A DNA stretch of 58,924 nt from Chloroflexota bacterium. Its GTDB lineage: Bacteria; Chloroflexota; Anaerolineae; Aggregatilineales; Phototrophicaceae. Position numbers and translations under genes: made by a program. Shown here one piece after another: positions 44,121 through 53,565 of the stretch. The first letter of the stretch is position 1. Each line of letters opens with the position of its first letter. Under the pieces are notes generated by a model that was not told where the DNA came from, searched no databases, and saw only the letters and a list, made by a program, of their open reading frames with translations. Where the stretch lies: positions 304,511-363,434 of the forward strand of contig JACRPS010000011.1 of NCBI GenBank assembly GCA_016223085.1. The letters run 5' to 3'.

Positions 44121-45350
44121 TCACGCCGGCGGATTAATCGGCAGCACCATCGTGAAGATGCTGCCCTGCCCCTGCTCGCTGCGCACCGTCAAATACCCCC
44201 CGTGCGCTTCTGTCACTGACCGCGCTACAAACAGGCCCTGCCCCAGCCCGCGCGGGTCGAGCAGCTTACCGCTGGACGTGCGCGGTTCGCCCCGGTAAAA
44301 CCGCTCGAAGATGTGCGGCAGGTCTTTCTTGGAAATACCCACGCCGGTGTCCACCACCTGAATCGTCACCCGCTTGGCATCGCTGCCGCTTGCCATGACG
44401 ATGATGTGCCCGCCCGGTTCGGTATAGCGAATTGCGTTCTGTAACAGGTGCCCCAGCGCCCAGCGCAGCCGCTGGTCATCCCCCACCACCTGCAATCGTT
44501 CCACGTCGCGCAGCATCACCGCCACGTCCAACTGCGCCCGCTTCACCTCCGGCGTCACGCCGTTGACCACGTTCCAGATCAGTTCTTCCAGATTGACCGG
44601 GTCGTGGCGGATGCTGAACGCCTGCGCGCTCATCTCGCTGATGTCCAGCAGTTCCACAATCATCCGGTCGAGAATGTCTACGTTGCGGCTGAGCGTTTCG
44701 AGGAAGCGGCGGTTCGGCGGGCGGTCGCCGGGCTGGTTCATAATCACGTCGCTCATGCCCTTGATGACCGCCATCGGCGTCCGCAGTTCGTGCGAAATCG
44801 CCGTCACAAACTCGTTTTTGAGCCGGTCGGAGAGCGCGTCACGGGTGACGTCGCGCAGCACGATCAACGTGCCCAACCGCTGCCCCCGGCTGTCAGCAAC
44901 GGCGGCCACCTGCGCGCCCAGAATCATGTTGTTGACCTGAATGCGCGTTGGTTCGCCCAGCGGCGCGAGTTCAGACTCCACCTGTGTCACGTCGCGGTAA
45001 GCGTTAAACAGTGTGCCCAGTTCGCTCTCCCAGATGTCCTTGCGGCTGCCGATCAGCCGTTTGGCGGCGGCATTCACCAGCACGATGCGCCCATCCAAGT
45101 CCTGCATGATGATACCTTCGCTGATGGTGGCGAGGATGCTGTTCAGGCGCTCAATCTCCAGGTCGCGCCGTTTAATGGCGCGCTGCAACTGCCGGTTGCG
45201 CTCAGCCAGATCAGGCACGGCGGGTTTACCGGGCGTGTTTGACCGCAGCCGCAGCCCCTGATACAGCCGGCTGAATAACCGCTCGGTGGCCGTCCCCAGG
45301 CTGTTCACCCGGTTGATCGCCCCACTGACTTCACGTGCATCGTTGGTCAT
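44121..45350 (-). CDS. PAS-domain sensor histidine kinase (soluble)
   Basis: The 409-residue protein has a coiled N-terminus, a PAS domain (about 65-170), HisKA with H187 in AISHELRTP, and HATPase with NAIRYTE, DTGVGISKKD and GLGQGLFV. There is no membrane segment. The frame is open to 45419; ATG 45350 with AGGTAG nearby is chosen. It is divergent from the receiver gene at 45551, with an inverted repeat between, so that receiver is its best candidate partner. Confidence 0.9.
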   Translation of the reverse strand: MTNDAREVSGAINRVNSLGTATERLFSRLYQGLRLRSNTPGKPAVPDLAERNRQLQRAIKRRDLEIERLNSILATISEGIIMQDLDGRIVLVNAAAKRLIGSRKDIWESELGTLFNAYRDVTQVESELAPLGEPTRIQVNNMILGAQVAAVADSRGQRLGTLIVLRDVTRDALSDRLKNEFVTAISHELRTPMAVIKGMSDVIMNQPGDRPPNRRFLETLSRNVDILDRMIVELLDISEMSAQAFSIRHDPVNLEELIWNVVNGVTPEVKRAQLDVAVMLRDVERLQVVGDDQRLRWALGHLLQNAIRYTEPGGHIIVMASGSDAKRVTIQVVDTGVGISKKDLPHIFERFYRGEPRTSSGKLLDPRGLGQGLFVARSVTEAHGGYLTVRSEQGQGSIFTMVLPINPPA

Positions 45351-45368
45351 AACGCTACCTGTGTCACC

Positions 45369-45394
45369 GTCAGAACATGGTGTTATGTTCCGAC
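45369..45394. promoter_or_regulatory. Candidate operator: GTCaGAACAT-N6-ATGTTCcGAC
   Basis: Ten-base arms with one mismatch flank six bases in the 200-nt gap between the kinase and receiver genes, 19 nt from the kinase start. The GAAC/GTTC spacing is ten, not the four of a LexA site. TATACT at 45453 may be a -10. Confidence 0.45.
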
Positions 45395-45550
45395 AACGTA
45401 AAATTTTCGATATATCCACCGGCCTTTATGCTGTCGGTGTTCTTCATTTCAGTATACTAGACATAGCCGCTGCGGCGAAAGTTGCCGAAATCGGCGCATA
45501 AAATTATGATTGGGTTATGACTCGGTTTGCAGCGTGACAAGGAGTCGAAT

Positions 45551-45991
45551 TTGTCTACGTGGATGGTGGTGGAAGACGAGCCGGATATTTACGAAGTGCT
45601 GCTCGCCATGTTTGAAATGTGGGGGATCGAGGGGGTGGCCTTCGTGGATGGTGAGGAAGCAGTTGCCTGGATTGACGATGTAAACAACAAACGCTTCCAG
45701 GGCGAACTGCCGGAGCTGGCACTGCTGGACATCCGCCTGCCCGGCGCGTTCAGCGGCCCGATGGTGGGCGAAAAACTGCGCCAGAGTCCCATCCTGAACA
45801 ATATCGCCATCGTGCTGACGACGGCCTACCGGCTGACACCGGACGAGGAGAAGGAAGCCATCGAACAGGCCGGCGCGGACAAGCTGATGTACAAACCGCT
45901 GCCCCGTTTTAACGAACTCCAGCACGTGCTGGAAGAAGTGATCGCGCTGCGCCGCGCCAAGGTTCCCCAGCCGCCGAACGGGCAGAAGTAG
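45551..45991 (+). CDS. Response regulator receiver protein
   Basis: The 146-residue protein is a receiver domain: E8/D9 acid pair, phospho-acceptor D60 in ALLDIRLPG, Thr in IVLTTAY, Lys in LMYKPLP. The start is TTG at 45551 with AAGGAG about 6 nt upstream. It leads a five-gene unit (spacings 6, 7, 3 and 4 nt) with AddB and AddA. It carries no DNA-binding domain, so it would act through protein contact. Confidence 0.88.
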   Translation: MSTWMVVEDEPDIYEVLLAMFEMWGIEGVAFVDGEEAVAWIDDVNNKRFQGELPELALLDIRLPGAFSGPMVGEKLRQSPILNNIAIVLTTAYRLTPDEEKEAIEQAGADKLMYKPLPRFNELQHVLEEVIALRRAKVPQPPNGQK

Positions 45992-45997
45992 GCGGTT

Positions 45998-46744
45998 ATG
46001 GACAACGTTGCGCCTGCGCGGGCACTGGCTCGCCGTTCGTACAATCTGCTGCAACTGGCGTTTGTGGTCGTCGCCATCGGTATCTTTATCAGCATTGTCG
46101 CGCTGCTGGGTTTTGCCATCCCGCCGATTCCGCCGAGTCATCCTCAGTTTGGTCTGTTCAGCTTTGGCCGCACTGCCCTGCTTATCATCGGTATCGCCGT
46201 TGGCCTGCTTGGTCTGGGCATGGCGGTCCGCGCCTTCACCCGCCGTCAGGATAACAATCTGGCGCTGATCGCGGGGGATTATCTGGCACCGCTGTTTGAC
46301 AACCAGTACAGTTTTGTCCGTAACATCAACCGCCCCGGCCTGGGTTACATTGATGCCGTCATGATCGGGCCGCCGGGTGCGCTGGTGTTCCGTATCGTGG
46401 ACAATACCGGCAATCTCGCCAACGAAGCCGCCGAGTGGATGAAACAGAACGCCGCCGGCGAATGGGTACCGCTCGGTTTCAGCCCGACGCGGCAGGCCGT
46501 TGAGGATGTGGACCATCTGCGCACTTACCTCGAAAAACGCGGTCTGGATGTGCCCGTGTTTGGCGTCGTGGTATTTATCGGCGACGAATCCACCGTCACC
46601 ATCGCGGAGCGCGCGCCGGTAGTGCCGGTCAGCCACCTCAACACCCTCGTTCGCAACCTGCAACCCAACTATCTCGCCAACCCGAACCGCATCCCCCACA
46701 GCGTGGTCAGCCGGGTGCGCCGGCTGCTGCTTGATGAGGCCTGA
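45998..46744 (+). CDS. Membrane protein with NERD-like domain
   Basis: The 248-residue protein has two membrane helices (about 18-42 and 58-80) and a cytoplasmic domain that resembles NERD (nuclease-related): GLGYIDAVMIGPPGALVF with D119. Where NERD has E-x-K the sequence reads F-R-I-V (131-134), so nuclease activity is doubtful. It lies six bases after the receiver and seven before addB. The family call is moderate; it could be a scaffold that places the helicase-nuclease at the membrane, which is inference. Confidence 0.6.
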   Translation: MDNVAPARALARRSYNLLQLAFVVVAIGIFISIVALLGFAIPPIPPSHPQFGLFSFGRTALLIIGIAVGLLGLGMAVRAFTRRQDNNLALIAGDYLAPLFDNQYSFVRNINRPGLGYIDAVMIGPPGALVFRIVDNTGNLANEAAEWMKQNAAGEWVPLGFSPTRQAVEDVDHLRTYLEKRGLDVPVFGVVVFIGDESTVTIAERAPVVPVSHLNTLVRNLQPNYLANPNRIPHSVVSRVRRLLLDEA

Positions 46745-46751
46745 ACGTTAC

Positions 46752-49700
46752 ATGAGAACGCAACTGCTGCTGATGCCGGTGGGGGCTGGCAAAACGGCGT
46801 TTGCGCTGGACGCGCTGCTGGATACGCTGCACCCCCAGCCGTTCGCCCGCGCCTGGGTGCTGCTGCCCAATACCCGTCAGGAAGACTCCTTCCGCCAGCG
46901 GCTCGTCAGCCATCCCGATGCCCGCCGTGTCTACTTTAACGTCGAGTTTTTCAGTTTCTACACGCTGTACCAACGCCTGCTGGACATGGCTGGCAACCCG
47001 CAGCGCCAGCTTGACCCGACTGCCCGTTTCCGCCTGCTGCGGAACATTCTGGCGCAGCTTCAGCGCGAGAACCGCCTGCGCGTCTATGGGCAGATTGCCC
47101 ATACGCCCGGCTTTGTTGAAATCGTGGCGGAGTTTATTTACGAACTCAAATACAACCTCATCTATCCTGACGCTTTCGCCGCCAGTGCCGGGACGGACAA
47201 GGACCGTGACCTGGCGCTGATTTACGACACGTATCAGAACCAGCTTCAACAGCACGAACTGGTAGACCGCGAGGGGGAAGGCTGGCTGGCGCTGGAAGCG
47301 CTGGAAGACAATCCGTACCTCGCCGCTAACGTGGCGCTGCTGCTGGCGGACGGCTTCGACCAGTTTAACCCGCTGCAGGCCCGGCTGCTGGCGCTGCTGG
47401 CGGCGCAGGCCGGGCGCACCATCATCACCCTGCCGACCGCGCCGGACGATACCGTAGGCCGCCGTTTCCATCAGGCGATTGAACATCTGCGCGCCGCGTT
47501 TGACGAATACGAAGTGCCGCTGCGCGTGGAACCGGTTGAGCCGGGTTACACCCACGACCGTCACCCGGCGCTGAACCATCTGCTCGCCGCCAGCTTTACG
47601 CCCGACATCACGCCGCGCCCATCGGACGGCTGCCTGACGCTGATCGAAGCGCCCAACCCGGCGCAGGAGGCCGGCGCGGTGCTACGGCGTGTCAAGCGCC
47701 TGCTGCTGTCCGGCAGCCAGCCCGATGACATCATACTCGCGGTGCGCGACTGGGACCGCTACGGGCCGCATCTGGCGCAGGCCGCGCGTGGTTACGGCGT
47801 GCCGGTCGCGTTGCATTACGGCGAACCGCTGGCGGATAACCCCGCCATGATCGCCCTGCTGAACCTGCTCGAACTGTCCACCTTCGATTTCCGGCGGCGC
47901 AGCCTGATTGATGTGCTGCGGTCGCCCTACTTTACGATTCCCGGTCTGGACAGTACCGAAGTTGATCTGTTGGAACGCCTGAGCCGGGCGCAGCGTGTCA
48001 CTGGCGGCAGAGCCATGTGGCTGGAAGCGATTCGGCTGGCGGCTACCGTGACACCGGAGGATGATGAAACCGAACCGTTCACGCTCGACCCCGCCGCCGC
48101 CGAAGCCATAACGGCTGCGCTCACCACTTTTTTTGCTGGCGTGACGCCGCCGCCAGAAAGTTCGCTGGTGGACTACGTGGCATGGCTGGAACGGCTGATC
48201 GGCCCGGACACCGCGCCTGACCCGGATGATGACCCGGTAGCCAGCAGCGGCGGTTATACGGTAAACCTGCTGCGCGGTATTCGGAGCGCCGCGAACGGCG
48301 ATGTCGTCGGTCGCGACCTGACCGCGATGGCCGAACTGAAACGTATTTTGCGCAGTCTGCTGTCGGCGCAGCTATTGTTGCAGGCGCTTGGGGAAGACCC
48401 CCGCCTGGACTGGCGGGCGTTTCTGGACGAACTGAAGCGGAGCATCAACCGCGCCCGCATCGAACGCCGCCACAACCGCGCCGGGCGGGTGCTGGTGACA
48501 ACCGTCGAAAACGCGCGCGGCCTGCCGCACCTGCACGTGTTTATTCTCGGCCTGTCGGAAGGTATCTTCCCCGCGCCCACGCCGGAAGACCCGCTGTACC
48601 TGGACAGCGAACGTCGGGCGCTGGCGGCGAAGGGCATCCCGCTGGAAACCCGTGCCGAACGCGCCGCCGATGACGGCCTGTTTTACGAACTGCTTGGTCT
48701 GGCGCGGGTTTCGCTCACCCTCTCGCGCCCAACGGTGCAGGACGGCGCGCCCTGGCCGGAAAGCCACCTGTGGCGGCGCGTCAAACGGGTGTTCAGCGAC
48801 GCCGACGACCTGGTGCAGCAGAGTCGCATTGGTTTGGGTGGCGTGGTTCCGGCGGGGGATGTGGCCTCACCGGTTGAGGCCGCGCTGGCGGTGGCCGCCG
48901 GCCTCAACCAGTCGCCGCCGGATAATGGTGTGATCGGCCTGTACAACTGGCTGGCAGCCGCGCATGATGCTCACTGGCGGCACATCTGCGCCGGGCGAAA
49001 CATCGAACTGGCGCGTATGTCCCGCGCTCCCCACGACCGCTACACCGGGCGGCTGCGCGACCCGCGGCTGCTGGCGTGGGCAGCCGACGAACTTGGCCCG
49101 CGCCGCGTGTGGAGCGCCAGCCAGTTCAACGACTACGGCACCTGCGGCTTCCGCTTCTTCGCCAAACGGCTGCTAAAGCTGGAGGCGATGGAAGAGCCTG
49201 AAGAAGGTACCGACCGACTGCAATGGGGACTCATCAACCACAAAATCCTCGAAGAGACCTACGGCCACCTTGCCCGCCTCAGCGTCACGATCATGCCGGA
49301 AAACACCGATCTGGCGATTGAAATTCTGCACGACGTGGCCGCCGGCGTGCTGCGCGCCGCGCCGGCACGTTACGGCTTTCGCGCGTCCGCCCTGTGGCAG
49401 CAGGAACAGGCTGCGCTGGTGCGGAAACTGGAAGCCTTCGTCCGGCTTGACTTTTCCGACGATGCACCGATTTCGAAGAAGTTCGACAGCCCGCTGCCGC
49501 GCCAGCCTTATCGTCAGGAAGTACCGTTTGGCACGAACGGGCAGGAAACGATCACCCTGACACTCGGCGGGGAACGGCTGCGCCTGCGTGGGCAGATTGA
49601 CCGCATGGACCGCGTGGGTGATACCGTGATTCTGGTGGATTACAAAACCGGCAGCACGCCAATTCCACGCTCGGAAATGGAACGCGGGCGCAACTTCCAG

Positions 49701-50015
49701 ATGATGCTGTACCTGCGGGTGGCGCAGGAATTGCTGCGAGTTGACCCCGACCCGGACAAACCGACAGCCGTAACTGGCGGCGCGTTTTATCACCTCGGCA
49801 CCCGTAAACTCAGCGGCGATATGCGCCTGGCCGATGAAGACGATGCCGCCGCGCTCGAAGCGGCACAGGAACTTCTGGCGCGTTACATCCGCCAGGCGCG
49901 CCGGGGCAATTTTGCCGTCCATCCCAACAAGGCAGACGGAAGCTGCGTCCATTACTGTGACTTCAGCCGCATGTGCCGCGTCGGGATGGTTAACCGCTTC
50001 AAACGCGAGGGCTAG
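46752..50015 (+). CDS. addB: AddB-type helicase-nuclease subunit
   Basis: The 1087-residue protein has an N-terminal Walker A (GAGKT, K14), UvrD-like helicase remains, and a C-terminal nuclease: D950 in RGQIDRMD and D963-Y-K965. Four cysteines for an iron-sulfur cluster frame the nuclease: C798, C1065, C1069, C1075, with x3 where x2 is common. It makes, with AddA, an end-processing complex for recombination repair. ATG 46752 is chosen; TTG 46731 and ATG 46734 would overlap the gene before. AddA follows after 3 nt. Confidence 0.88.
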   Translation: MRTQLLLMPVGAGKTAFALDALLDTLHPQPFARAWVLLPNTRQEDSFRQRLVSHPDARRVYFNVEFFSFYTLYQRLLDMAGNPQRQLDPTARFRLLRNILAQLQRENRLRVYGQIAHTPGFVEIVAEFIYELKYNLIYPDAFAASAGTDKDRDLALIYDTYQNQLQQHELVDREGEGWLALEALEDNPYLAANVALLLADGFDQFNPLQARLLALLAAQAGRTIITLPTAPDDTVGRRFHQAIEHLRAAFDEYEVPLRVEPVEPGYTHDRHPALNHLLAASFTPDITPRPSDGCLTLIEAPNPAQEAGAVLRRVKRLLLSGSQPDDIILAVRDWDRYGPHLAQAARGYGVPVALHYGEPLADNPAMIALLNLLELSTFDFRRRSLIDVLRSPYFTIPGLDSTEVDLLERLSRAQRVTGGRAMWLEAIRLAATVTPEDDETEPFTLDPAAAEAITAALTTFFAGVTPPPESSLVDYVAWLERLIGPDTAPDPDDDPVASSGGYTVNLLRGIRSAANGDVVGRDLTAMAELKRILRSLLSAQLLLQALGEDPRLDWRAFLDELKRSINRARIERRHNRAGRVLVTTVENARGLPHLHVFILGLSEGIFPAPTPEDPLYLDSERRALAAKGIPLETRAERAADDGLFYELLGLARVSLTLSRPTVQDGAPWPESHLWRRVKRVFSDADDLVQQSRIGLGGVVPAGDVASPVEAALAVAAGLNQSPPDNGVIGLYNWLAAAHDAHWRHICAGRNIELARMSRAPHDRYTGRLRDPRLLAWAADELGPRRVWSASQFNDYGTCGFRFFAKRLLKLEAMEEPEEGTDRLQWGLINHKILEETYGHLARLSVTIMPENTDLAIEILHDVAAGVLRAAPARYGFRASALWQQEQAALVRKLEAFVRLDFSDDAPISKKFDSPLPRQPYRQEVPFGTNGQETITLTLGGERLRLRGQIDRMDRVGDTVILVDYKTGSTPIPRSEMERGRNFQMMLYLRVAQELLRVDPDPDKPTAVTGGAFYHLGTRKLSGDMRLADEDDAAALEAAQELLARYIRQARRGNFAVHPNKADGSCVHYCDFSRMCRVGMVNRFKREG

Positions 50016-50018
50016 CCT

Positions 50019-53000
50019 GTGGAACTGACCGCCGAACAACGCACCGCTATTTACACCCATGACCGCAATCTCATCGTCGTCGCTGGCGCGGGTTCGGGCA
50101 AAACGCACGTCCTGGTGGAACGTTATCTCTCACTGCTGGATGCGAACCGCAACTGGCCGCTGACTGCGCTGGTGGCGATCACCTTCACCCGCAAGGCGGC
50201 GCAGGAAATGCGCGACCGTGTGCGCCGCGAACTGGAACGCCGCCGCGACAGCGCGCCGGACGAGCCGTGCTGGTCGGACTGGCTTGCCAGCGTGGACAGC
50301 GCCCGGATTGATACGATTCATGGCTTGTGCGCCAGTATCCTGCGCGCCAATGCCGCCGAAGCCGGGGTTGACCCCAAATTTGAGGTGCTGGAAGAAGTTG
50401 AAGCATGGCTGCTGCTGGAAGACGCAATCGAGCAGGTGTTGCAAACCGTCGTCAGTGAGGATGACGCCTGCGCCGCGCTGCTGCTGGAATACGGCGCAGA
50501 CACTGTTCGGAAGGCGCTGGAACACCTGATAACCGCCGACATCACCGACCCGCCGCCTGACCCGTTCGCGGAATGGCAGCGCCGGTGGGACGCCGGTTTC
50601 GCCCGCGCCCTGGACAACCTCACTGCCGATGCGGCCTTCTGGAACGCCGCCAACTGGTCACCGGAACGGTGGCCGGATGAGGACTGCGGCGACCGGCTGC
50701 TGGCTGTCTGGCGCGCCTGCTGGGACGCGCTGGCCGTTCTCGACCAGCGGGCGGACGGCGCTGCCTGTCTGGAAGCGTTAAAAACACTGAAAGCGATTAA
50801 AACCAACATCGGCAGCGCTGTCAACTGGGGCTGTAAAGACACGCTGGATGAGGCCAAAGCCGCGCTGCAATCATTACGCCAGACTGCCTGCGCGCTGCTG
50901 GATGTCATCGGCGACCCGCCGGGCGACCTTGATCGCCGCGCTGCCGGGTTTATGCCGCTGTGGTGTACGCTCATCCGGCGGACGCAGCAGACCTACCGGG
51001 ATATGAAGCAGGCAAACGGGGTGCTGGATTTTGACGACCTCGAACGCCTGACCTGCCGCCTGCTGGCAGAGCATCCGGCGGTGTGCGCCCGCTACCGGAA
51101 CGCCGAGTTTAAACATCTGCTGGTGGACGAGTTTCAGGATACCAACGCGGCGCAGTGGGAGATCGTGCGGCATCTGGCCGACCCGGCGCAGCCCGGTAGC
51201 CTGTTTGTCGTGGGTGACGAAAAGCAGTCCATTTACCAGTTCCGGGGTGCGGATGTGAGTGTGTTCGGCCATGTGCGCCAGGTAATTGTGGACACGGGCG
51301 GCAGCGCCGTGCCGCTGGCACAGTCGTTCCGTGCGCACCGCCGGCTGGTGGAGTGTTTCAACCACGTGTTCGCCCACGTGCTGCAAAAAGACCCGGCCAG
51401 CCCGGTCGCCGACTACGAAGTGGAATTCGGTAACGGCATGACCGCCTTCCGCGCCGAAGCCCCTGCCGACACGCCCGCGCTGGAACTGCTGCTGCTCAAC
51501 AAAAGCCTGCTGGACGGCGACGATAAAGCCGATACCTGCCGCCGCTGGGAGGCGTATGAGATCGCCGCTTATCTGCGCTGCGCTGTTGGTGCGGATGGTC
51601 AGCCGCCGCGCCGGGTGTACGACAAACAGACCCGCTCGCACCGCGCTATGCACTACGGTGACGCCGCCATCCTGTTCCAGTCTACGACCCATATTACCCT
51701 GTACGAAGACGCGCTGAAGGCTGCCGGCGTGCCGTATGTCACCGTCGCCGGGCGCGGCTATTACAGCCGTCAGGAAGTCTGGGACGTGCTCAACCTGCTG
51801 ACGGCGTTGCACAACCCTGCCGACAGTCTGGCGCTGGCGGCGGCGCTGCGGTCGCCGCTGTTTAACCTCAGCGATGACGCGCTGCTGGCGCTGCGGCTGT
51901 GCCGTGATGACAGCGGCCAGCGGCTGTTGTGGGATGCGCTGGACAGCGCCGACCACGTGCCCGATGACGAGTTGCCACTGGTCGCGTTTGCGCGGGACAC
52001 GCTGCGAAGTCTGCGCGGGCTGGCCGGTCGCATCACGATTGCCGAACTGCTGCGCGAAATCCTGGCGCAAACCGGCTACCTTGCCACGCTCACCGCCCTG
52101 CCGGACGGCGCGCGGCGGCGCGGCAACGTCGAAAAGCTGCTGGAAAAGGCGCAGGCCAGCGGCCAGGTGATGCTGGGCGCGTTCTCGCAGTATTTGCGCG
52201 ATTTAAGCGAACGCGAAGCGCGCGAGGGCGAAGCGTTGGTAGACACCCAGGGCGCGGTCACGCTGATGACCGTCCACGCCAGCAAGGGGCTGGAATTCCC
52301 GCTGGTTGTGCTGGCGAACGCCGACTGGGAACGCTCGTTTTATGGCGGCGCAGCAGTGCTGCACCATCCGGATCACGGCCTGACGTGTAAGGTTTACAAC
52401 CCCGTTAAAGAAAAACTGGAAGGCGGCTTTGCCCACACACAGGCGGAAACGCTGCTGCGCCGGCGCGAGGAAACCGAACGCAAGCGCCTGCTGTACGTCG
52501 CGGCCACGCGAGCGCAGGATTATCTGCTGGTCAGCGGCCAGATCGCGCAGTACCAGAATGGCAATTGGAAGCTGGGCGGCTGGCTGAACTGGCTGTGGCA
52601 GGGGCTTGGCCTGGATGGAGTCGCACCGCAGACAAGCACCTTGAATCACTACGCCTGGGGCGCGGTCAGCCTGACCGTTCCGCAGCAGGTTCCCCCACCC
52701 GAAGCCCTACTGCGTGGCGATGAACCGGCGGACACCGCCTGGAACCACGATGCAGTGCAGCAGGGCAAACCGCTGTCGGACACGATCCAGCCGCCGCTGC
52801 TGCTCCAGCCCGTGCCCGTTGTAGCGGACGCCCCGGCCCGTCACCTGACGGCCACGCAGCTTGCCGACTTGGGCAGCGCACCCTACGACACCTACTTCCG
52901 CGACCGCTTCCGGCGCGGCGTCCTGCACGATGCCCCGGCGCGCATTGATACGGTCAGCGCGCCGAAGGGGGATGTTTCGCTCCGGCTGGTCGGTGACATC

Positions 53001-53561
53001 GTGCATAAGGTGCTGGGCATGGACAGGCCGCCGGGCTGGTGGCAGGCGCCGGACGAGCGCGACAACCTGAACCGGATTTTGCGCAGTTATGCCTGGCAGC
53101 TTGGCGTGGTGGTGCCCCGGCAACAGCAAATCGCCATCATGGAAGCGCGCCGCTTGCTGGACCGGTTTATCGAGAGTGATGTCTACCATCGGCTCAGCGC
53201 GGCGCAAACGCTGTTCCGCGAACTTCCGTTTGTGTATCGCAGTGATAAACGTATCATTCATGGCGTTTTGGATGTATTATTCCATTCTAACGATTCGTGG
53301 ACTATCATTGATTATAAAACCAGCTATGTGCGCGATTACCTGGGTGACTCGACTGCCATCTACCACCACGCCCGGCGCTATCACCTGCAAGTGGGTGTGT
53401 ACGCCGCAGCCGCGCGCCAGCAACTGGACGGCATTACCCCGAACGTGTATATTCATTACATTCGTTACGGTCAGACAGTCCGGGTCGAAACCAACGAATG
53501 GGAATCTGCCCTCGCTAGACTAGAGGTTTATATCGGGGATTTACTGTTGAGTCGGGAATAA
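50019..53561 (+). CDS. addA: AddA-type helicase-nuclease subunit (UvrD-like plus PD-(D/E)xK)
   Basis: The 1180-residue protein has Walker A GAGSGKT (K28), TFTRKAAQEMRDRV, DEFQDTN, FVVGDEKQSIYQFRGAD, TVHASKGLEFPLVVLAN, YVAATRAQDYL, and a C-terminal nuclease with D1085 in HGVLDVLF and D1098-Y-K1100. It is the 3'-5' helicase motor and a nuclease of AddAB. The start is GTG at 50019. About 100 nt around the nuclease site (53231-53330) are near 36% GC against about 60% around it. Confidence 0.92.
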   Translation: MELTAEQRTAIYTHDRNLIVVAGAGSGKTHVLVERYLSLLDANRNWPLTALVAITFTRKAAQEMRDRVRRELERRRDSAPDEPCWSDWLASVDSARIDTIHGLCASILRANAAEAGVDPKFEVLEEVEAWLLLEDAIEQVLQTVVSEDDACAALLLEYGADTVRKALEHLITADITDPPPDPFAEWQRRWDAGFARALDNLTADAAFWNAANWSPERWPDEDCGDRLLAVWRACWDALAVLDQRADGAACLEALKTLKAIKTNIGSAVNWGCKDTLDEAKAALQSLRQTACALLDVIGDPPGDLDRRAAGFMPLWCTLIRRTQQTYRDMKQANGVLDFDDLERLTCRLLAEHPAVCARYRNAEFKHLLVDEFQDTNAAQWEIVRHLADPAQPGSLFVVGDEKQSIYQFRGADVSVFGHVRQVIVDTGGSAVPLAQSFRAHRRLVECFNHVFAHVLQKDPASPVADYEVEFGNGMTAFRAEAPADTPALELLLLNKSLLDGDDKADTCRRWEAYEIAAYLRCAVGADGQPPRRVYDKQTRSHRAMHYGDAAILFQSTTHITLYEDALKAAGVPYVTVAGRGYYSRQEVWDVLNLLTALHNPADSLALAAALRSPLFNLSDDALLALRLCRDDSGQRLLWDALDSADHVPDDELPLVAFARDTLRSLRGLAGRITIAELLREILAQTGYLATLTALPDGARRRGNVEKLLEKAQASGQVMLGAFSQYLRDLSEREAREGEALVDTQGAVTLMTVHASKGLEFPLVVLANADWERSFYGGAAVLHHPDHGLTCKVYNPVKEKLEGGFAHTQAETLLRRREETERKRLLYVAATRAQDYLLVSGQIAQYQNGNWKLGGWLNWLWQGLGLDGVAPQTSTLNHYAWGAVSLTVPQQVPPPEALLRGDEPADTAWNHDAVQQGKPLSDTIQPPLLLQPVPVVADAPARHLTATQLADLGSAPYDTYFRDRFRRGVLHDAPARIDTVSAPKGDVSLRLVGDIVHKVLGMDRPPGWWQAPDERDNLNRILRSYAWQLGVVVPRQQQIAIMEARRLLDRFIESDVYHRLSAAQTLFRELPFVYRSDKRIIHGVLDVLFHSNDSWTIIDYKTSYVRDYLGDSTAIYHHARRYHLQVGVYAAAARQQLDGITPNVYIHYIRYGQTVRVETNEWESALARLEVYIGDLLLSRE

Positions 53562-53565
53562 GGGT

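Noticed and set aside
45369-45394. LexA/SOS box in the kinase-receiver gap
   Set aside because: GAAC and GTTC are ten bases apart instead of four, so it does not match the known LexA site despite the nearby addAB genes.
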